16,672 nt of DNA from Clostridiaceae bacterium. Lineage in GTDB: Bacteria; Bacillota; Clostridia; Saccharofermentanales; DTU023. Shown in pieces: positions 15,020 to 16,672 of the stretch (positions within the stretch are counted from its first letter, which is position 1; every line of letters begins with the position of its first letter). The translations under genes and the position numbers were made by a program. The stretch is from NCBI GenBank assembly GCA_012728535.1, contig JAAYEX010000019.1, forward strand, positions 1-16,672, read 5' to 3'. The notes under the pieces are model-generated. The model was not told the DNA's origin and did not search any database. It saw nothing but the letters and a program-made list of their open reading frames with translations.

Positions 15020-16672
15020 ATGCTTGAGCAACAAAAGCTCCTCAAGACTTCATCAGTCGTTGAGCGTGTGCGCCTTATTATTAACCTTTTACAGCGTGAA
15101 ATACAGCTAGCGGAATTAGAGCAGAAAATTACAGCTGAAGTTCAGTTTAAATTAGATAAGAATCAGAAAGAATACTATCTGCGCGAGCAAGTGCGGGCGA
15201 TTCAGGAGGAACTGGGCGAGGAAGCTGACAGTGTCGGCGAGATGGACGCTTTGCGCAAAAAACTCGACGAATCCGGTATACCTGAAGAACACAAACCTAA
15301 ACTTTATAAAGAGCTTGATCGCCTTAGCCGCATGCCCTCACACTTTCCCGAGTATGCCACTCAGCGCTCCTGGTTGGAAACACTGCTGGAGCTGCCTTTC
15401 GGCCAAATGGACAAGGAGAAATATGATTTAGGCTCTGCCCGGCAACTCCTTGAACGTGACCACTATGGAATGGAAAAAGTTAAAGAACGTATCATGGAGC
15501 ATCTTGCTGTGCGCAAACTGCAGGTGGATAAAGGGAACGACATGGAACTGAGAGGACCTATTCTCTGTTTGGTCGGCCCCCCCGGAACCGGTAAAACTTC
15601 TATTGCCCGTGCTATAGCAGAGGCTGTGGGACGGCGGTATATCCGTGTTTCTTTGGGCGGCATTCGTGATGAAGCCGAAATCCGTGGTCATCGCCGTACG
15701 TATATCGGCTCCATGCCCGGCCGCATTATTCAGGGGATACGTCAGGTAGAAACCGACAATCCTCTCTTCCTGTTGGACGAGGTTGATAAGCTTGGGGATG
15801 ATTTCCGGGGTGATCCGTCTTCCGCCTTGCTGGAAGTGCTTGATCCCGAGCAAAACAACAGTTTCCGCGATCATTATGTTGAGATCCCTTACGATCTTTC
15901 CAATGTGCTCTTCATCACTACTGCCAATACTACCGAAACGATTCCCGGTCCCTTGCTCGATCGTATGGAAGTGATTGAACTTTCGGGCTATACGGAAGCT
16001 GAGAAAATTGAAATAGCGGTACGCCATCTGATCCCACGAGCACGGAAACGCCATGGACTTACAGGTAAAGAACTGCAAGTCAGGCGTCCTGCCATAGCAC
16101 TGATTATCCAGGGATATACGGCTGAAGCAGGAGTGCGACAGCTTGAACGTGAAATTTCACATCTTTGCAGACGAACCGCTCTGGCAATAGCGGAAAAAGG
16201 TGAAAGCTCGCTGACGGTTACGAATAATAGGGTAGCGGAGCTTCTGGGCAACCCACGTTACAGCTACGATATGGCGGAAAAAACGGATCAGATCGGTGTA
16301 GCTACGGGCCTGGCCTGGACCTGGGCCGGTGGTGACACGCTGACCATTGAAGTTAATGTAATGCCTGGTAAGGGTGAATTGCGCCTGACCGGCAAACTGG
16401 GCGATGTGATGAAAGAGTCGGCACAGGCTGCTCTGACATATATACTGAGCCGGTCTGCAGATCTCAATATAGATCCGGAAAAGACCCGTGAGCAAGATAT
16501 TCATCTCCACGTACCTGCCGGAGCCATTCCAAAGGATGGGCCGTCAGCAGGCATAACTCTGGCGACAGCTTTGGCATCAGCCCTGACCGGACGTCCTGTA
16601 AGACATGAGATTGCTATGACAGGTGAGGTCACACTGAGAGGTCGGGTTCTGCCCATAGGAGGTCTGAAGGAA
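15020..16672 (+). CDS. lon: Lon protease central, AAA+ and protease segment (in frame with the N-domain, C-terminus beyond window)
   Basis: ATP-dependent serine protease that degrades misfolded and regulatory proteins. I translated from just after the TGA and found no further stop through 16672. The coiled N-terminal region (KNQKEYYLREQVRAIQEELG) leads into AAA+ with Walker A GPPGTGKTS (15575-15601), Walker B LFLLDEVDK, and the protease motif PKDGPSAG with catalytic Ser at 16544-16546. The window ends after GGLKE; the catalytic Lys should be the next codon. Spacing from Walker Lys to catalytic Ser equals that in E. coli Lon. The ATG at 15020 lies 15 nt after the TGA, with only a weak GGAT upstream, so reinitiation there is possible. 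As part of one lon gene, the coding frame would start at 14396. Confidence 0.8.
   Translation, partial: MLEQQKLLKTSSVVERVRLIINLLQREIQLAELEQKITAEVQFKLDKNQKEYYLREQVRAIQEELGEEADSVGEMDALRKKLDESGIPEEHKPKLYKELDRLSRMPSHFPEYATQRSWLETLLELPFGQMDKEKYDLGSARQLLERDHYGMEKVKERIMEHLAVRKLQVDKGNDMELRGPILCLVGPPGTGKTSIARAIAEAVGRRYIRVSLGGIRDEAEIRGHRRTYIGSMPGRIIQGIRQVETDNPLFLLDEVDKLGDDFRGDPSSALLEVLDPEQNNSFRDHYVEIPYDLSNVLFITTANTTETIPGPLLDRMEVIELSGYTEAEKIEIAVRHLIPRARKRHGLTGKELQVRRPAIALIIQGYTAEAGVRQLEREISHLCRRTALAIAEKGESSLTVTNNRVAELLGNPRYSYDMAEKTDQIGVATGLAWTWAGGDTLTIEVNVMPGKGELRLTGKLGDVMKESAQAALTYILSRSADLNIDPEKTREQDIHLHVPAGAIPKDGPSAGITLATALASALTGRPVRHEIAMTGEVTLRGRVLPIGGLKE

Noticed and set aside
15002..15046. The lon TGA as a selenocysteine codon, with a hairpin downstream (CTTGAG/CTCAAG, about 15023-15046)
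   Set aside because: The position is Ser or Ala in other Lons with no redox role, the hairpin starts about 18 nt after the TGA, and its loop does not resemble a bacterial SECIS apex.

Overview
The window looks like a chromosomal piece of a Clostridia-like member of the Bacillota. The evidence is the canonical str operon (rpsL-rpsG-fusA-tuf) with a Gram-positive-length S12, strong AGGAGG-type ribosome binding sites, a three-gene pnt transhydrogenase set with a split alpha subunit, and a Clostridia-style EF-G. I did not compute GC content and cannot name the genus.

Layout from left to right. (1) A TetR-family regulator on the minus strand runs off the left edge. It is divergent from a plus-strand proton-translocating nicotinamide nucleotide transhydrogenase locus: pntAA (dI), a 204-nt gap full of hairpins, pntAB (three-helix alpha-2) and pntB. 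(2) PntB is about twice the usual length, 880 residues against about 460, because its C-terminal NADP(H)-binding domain dIII is present three times in tandem with an exact 558-nt period. This is the standout feature of the window. (3) After a terminator comes a minus-strand cluster that reads cysK, cysE, a MEMO/AMMECR1 fusion and the AmmeMemoRadiSam radical SAM enzyme. It couples cysteine synthesis to a conserved but functionally unsolved system. (4) On the plus strand is the str operon, preceded by a leader with a terminator-like hairpin. tuf has its own probable promoter and a strong terminator. (5) At the right edge is lon, interrupted by one in-frame TGA and otherwise open to the window end, which falls one codon before the catalytic Lys.

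The genes suggest redox supply (NADPH from the transhydrogenase), reductive sulfur and cysteine metabolism, translation, and protein quality control. The main unusual points are the triple-dIII PntB, the loss of the basic KRS NADP motif and of both described proton-channel His residues in this transhydrogenase, the interrupted lon, and an Arg in S12 at the classical streptomycin-resistance position.
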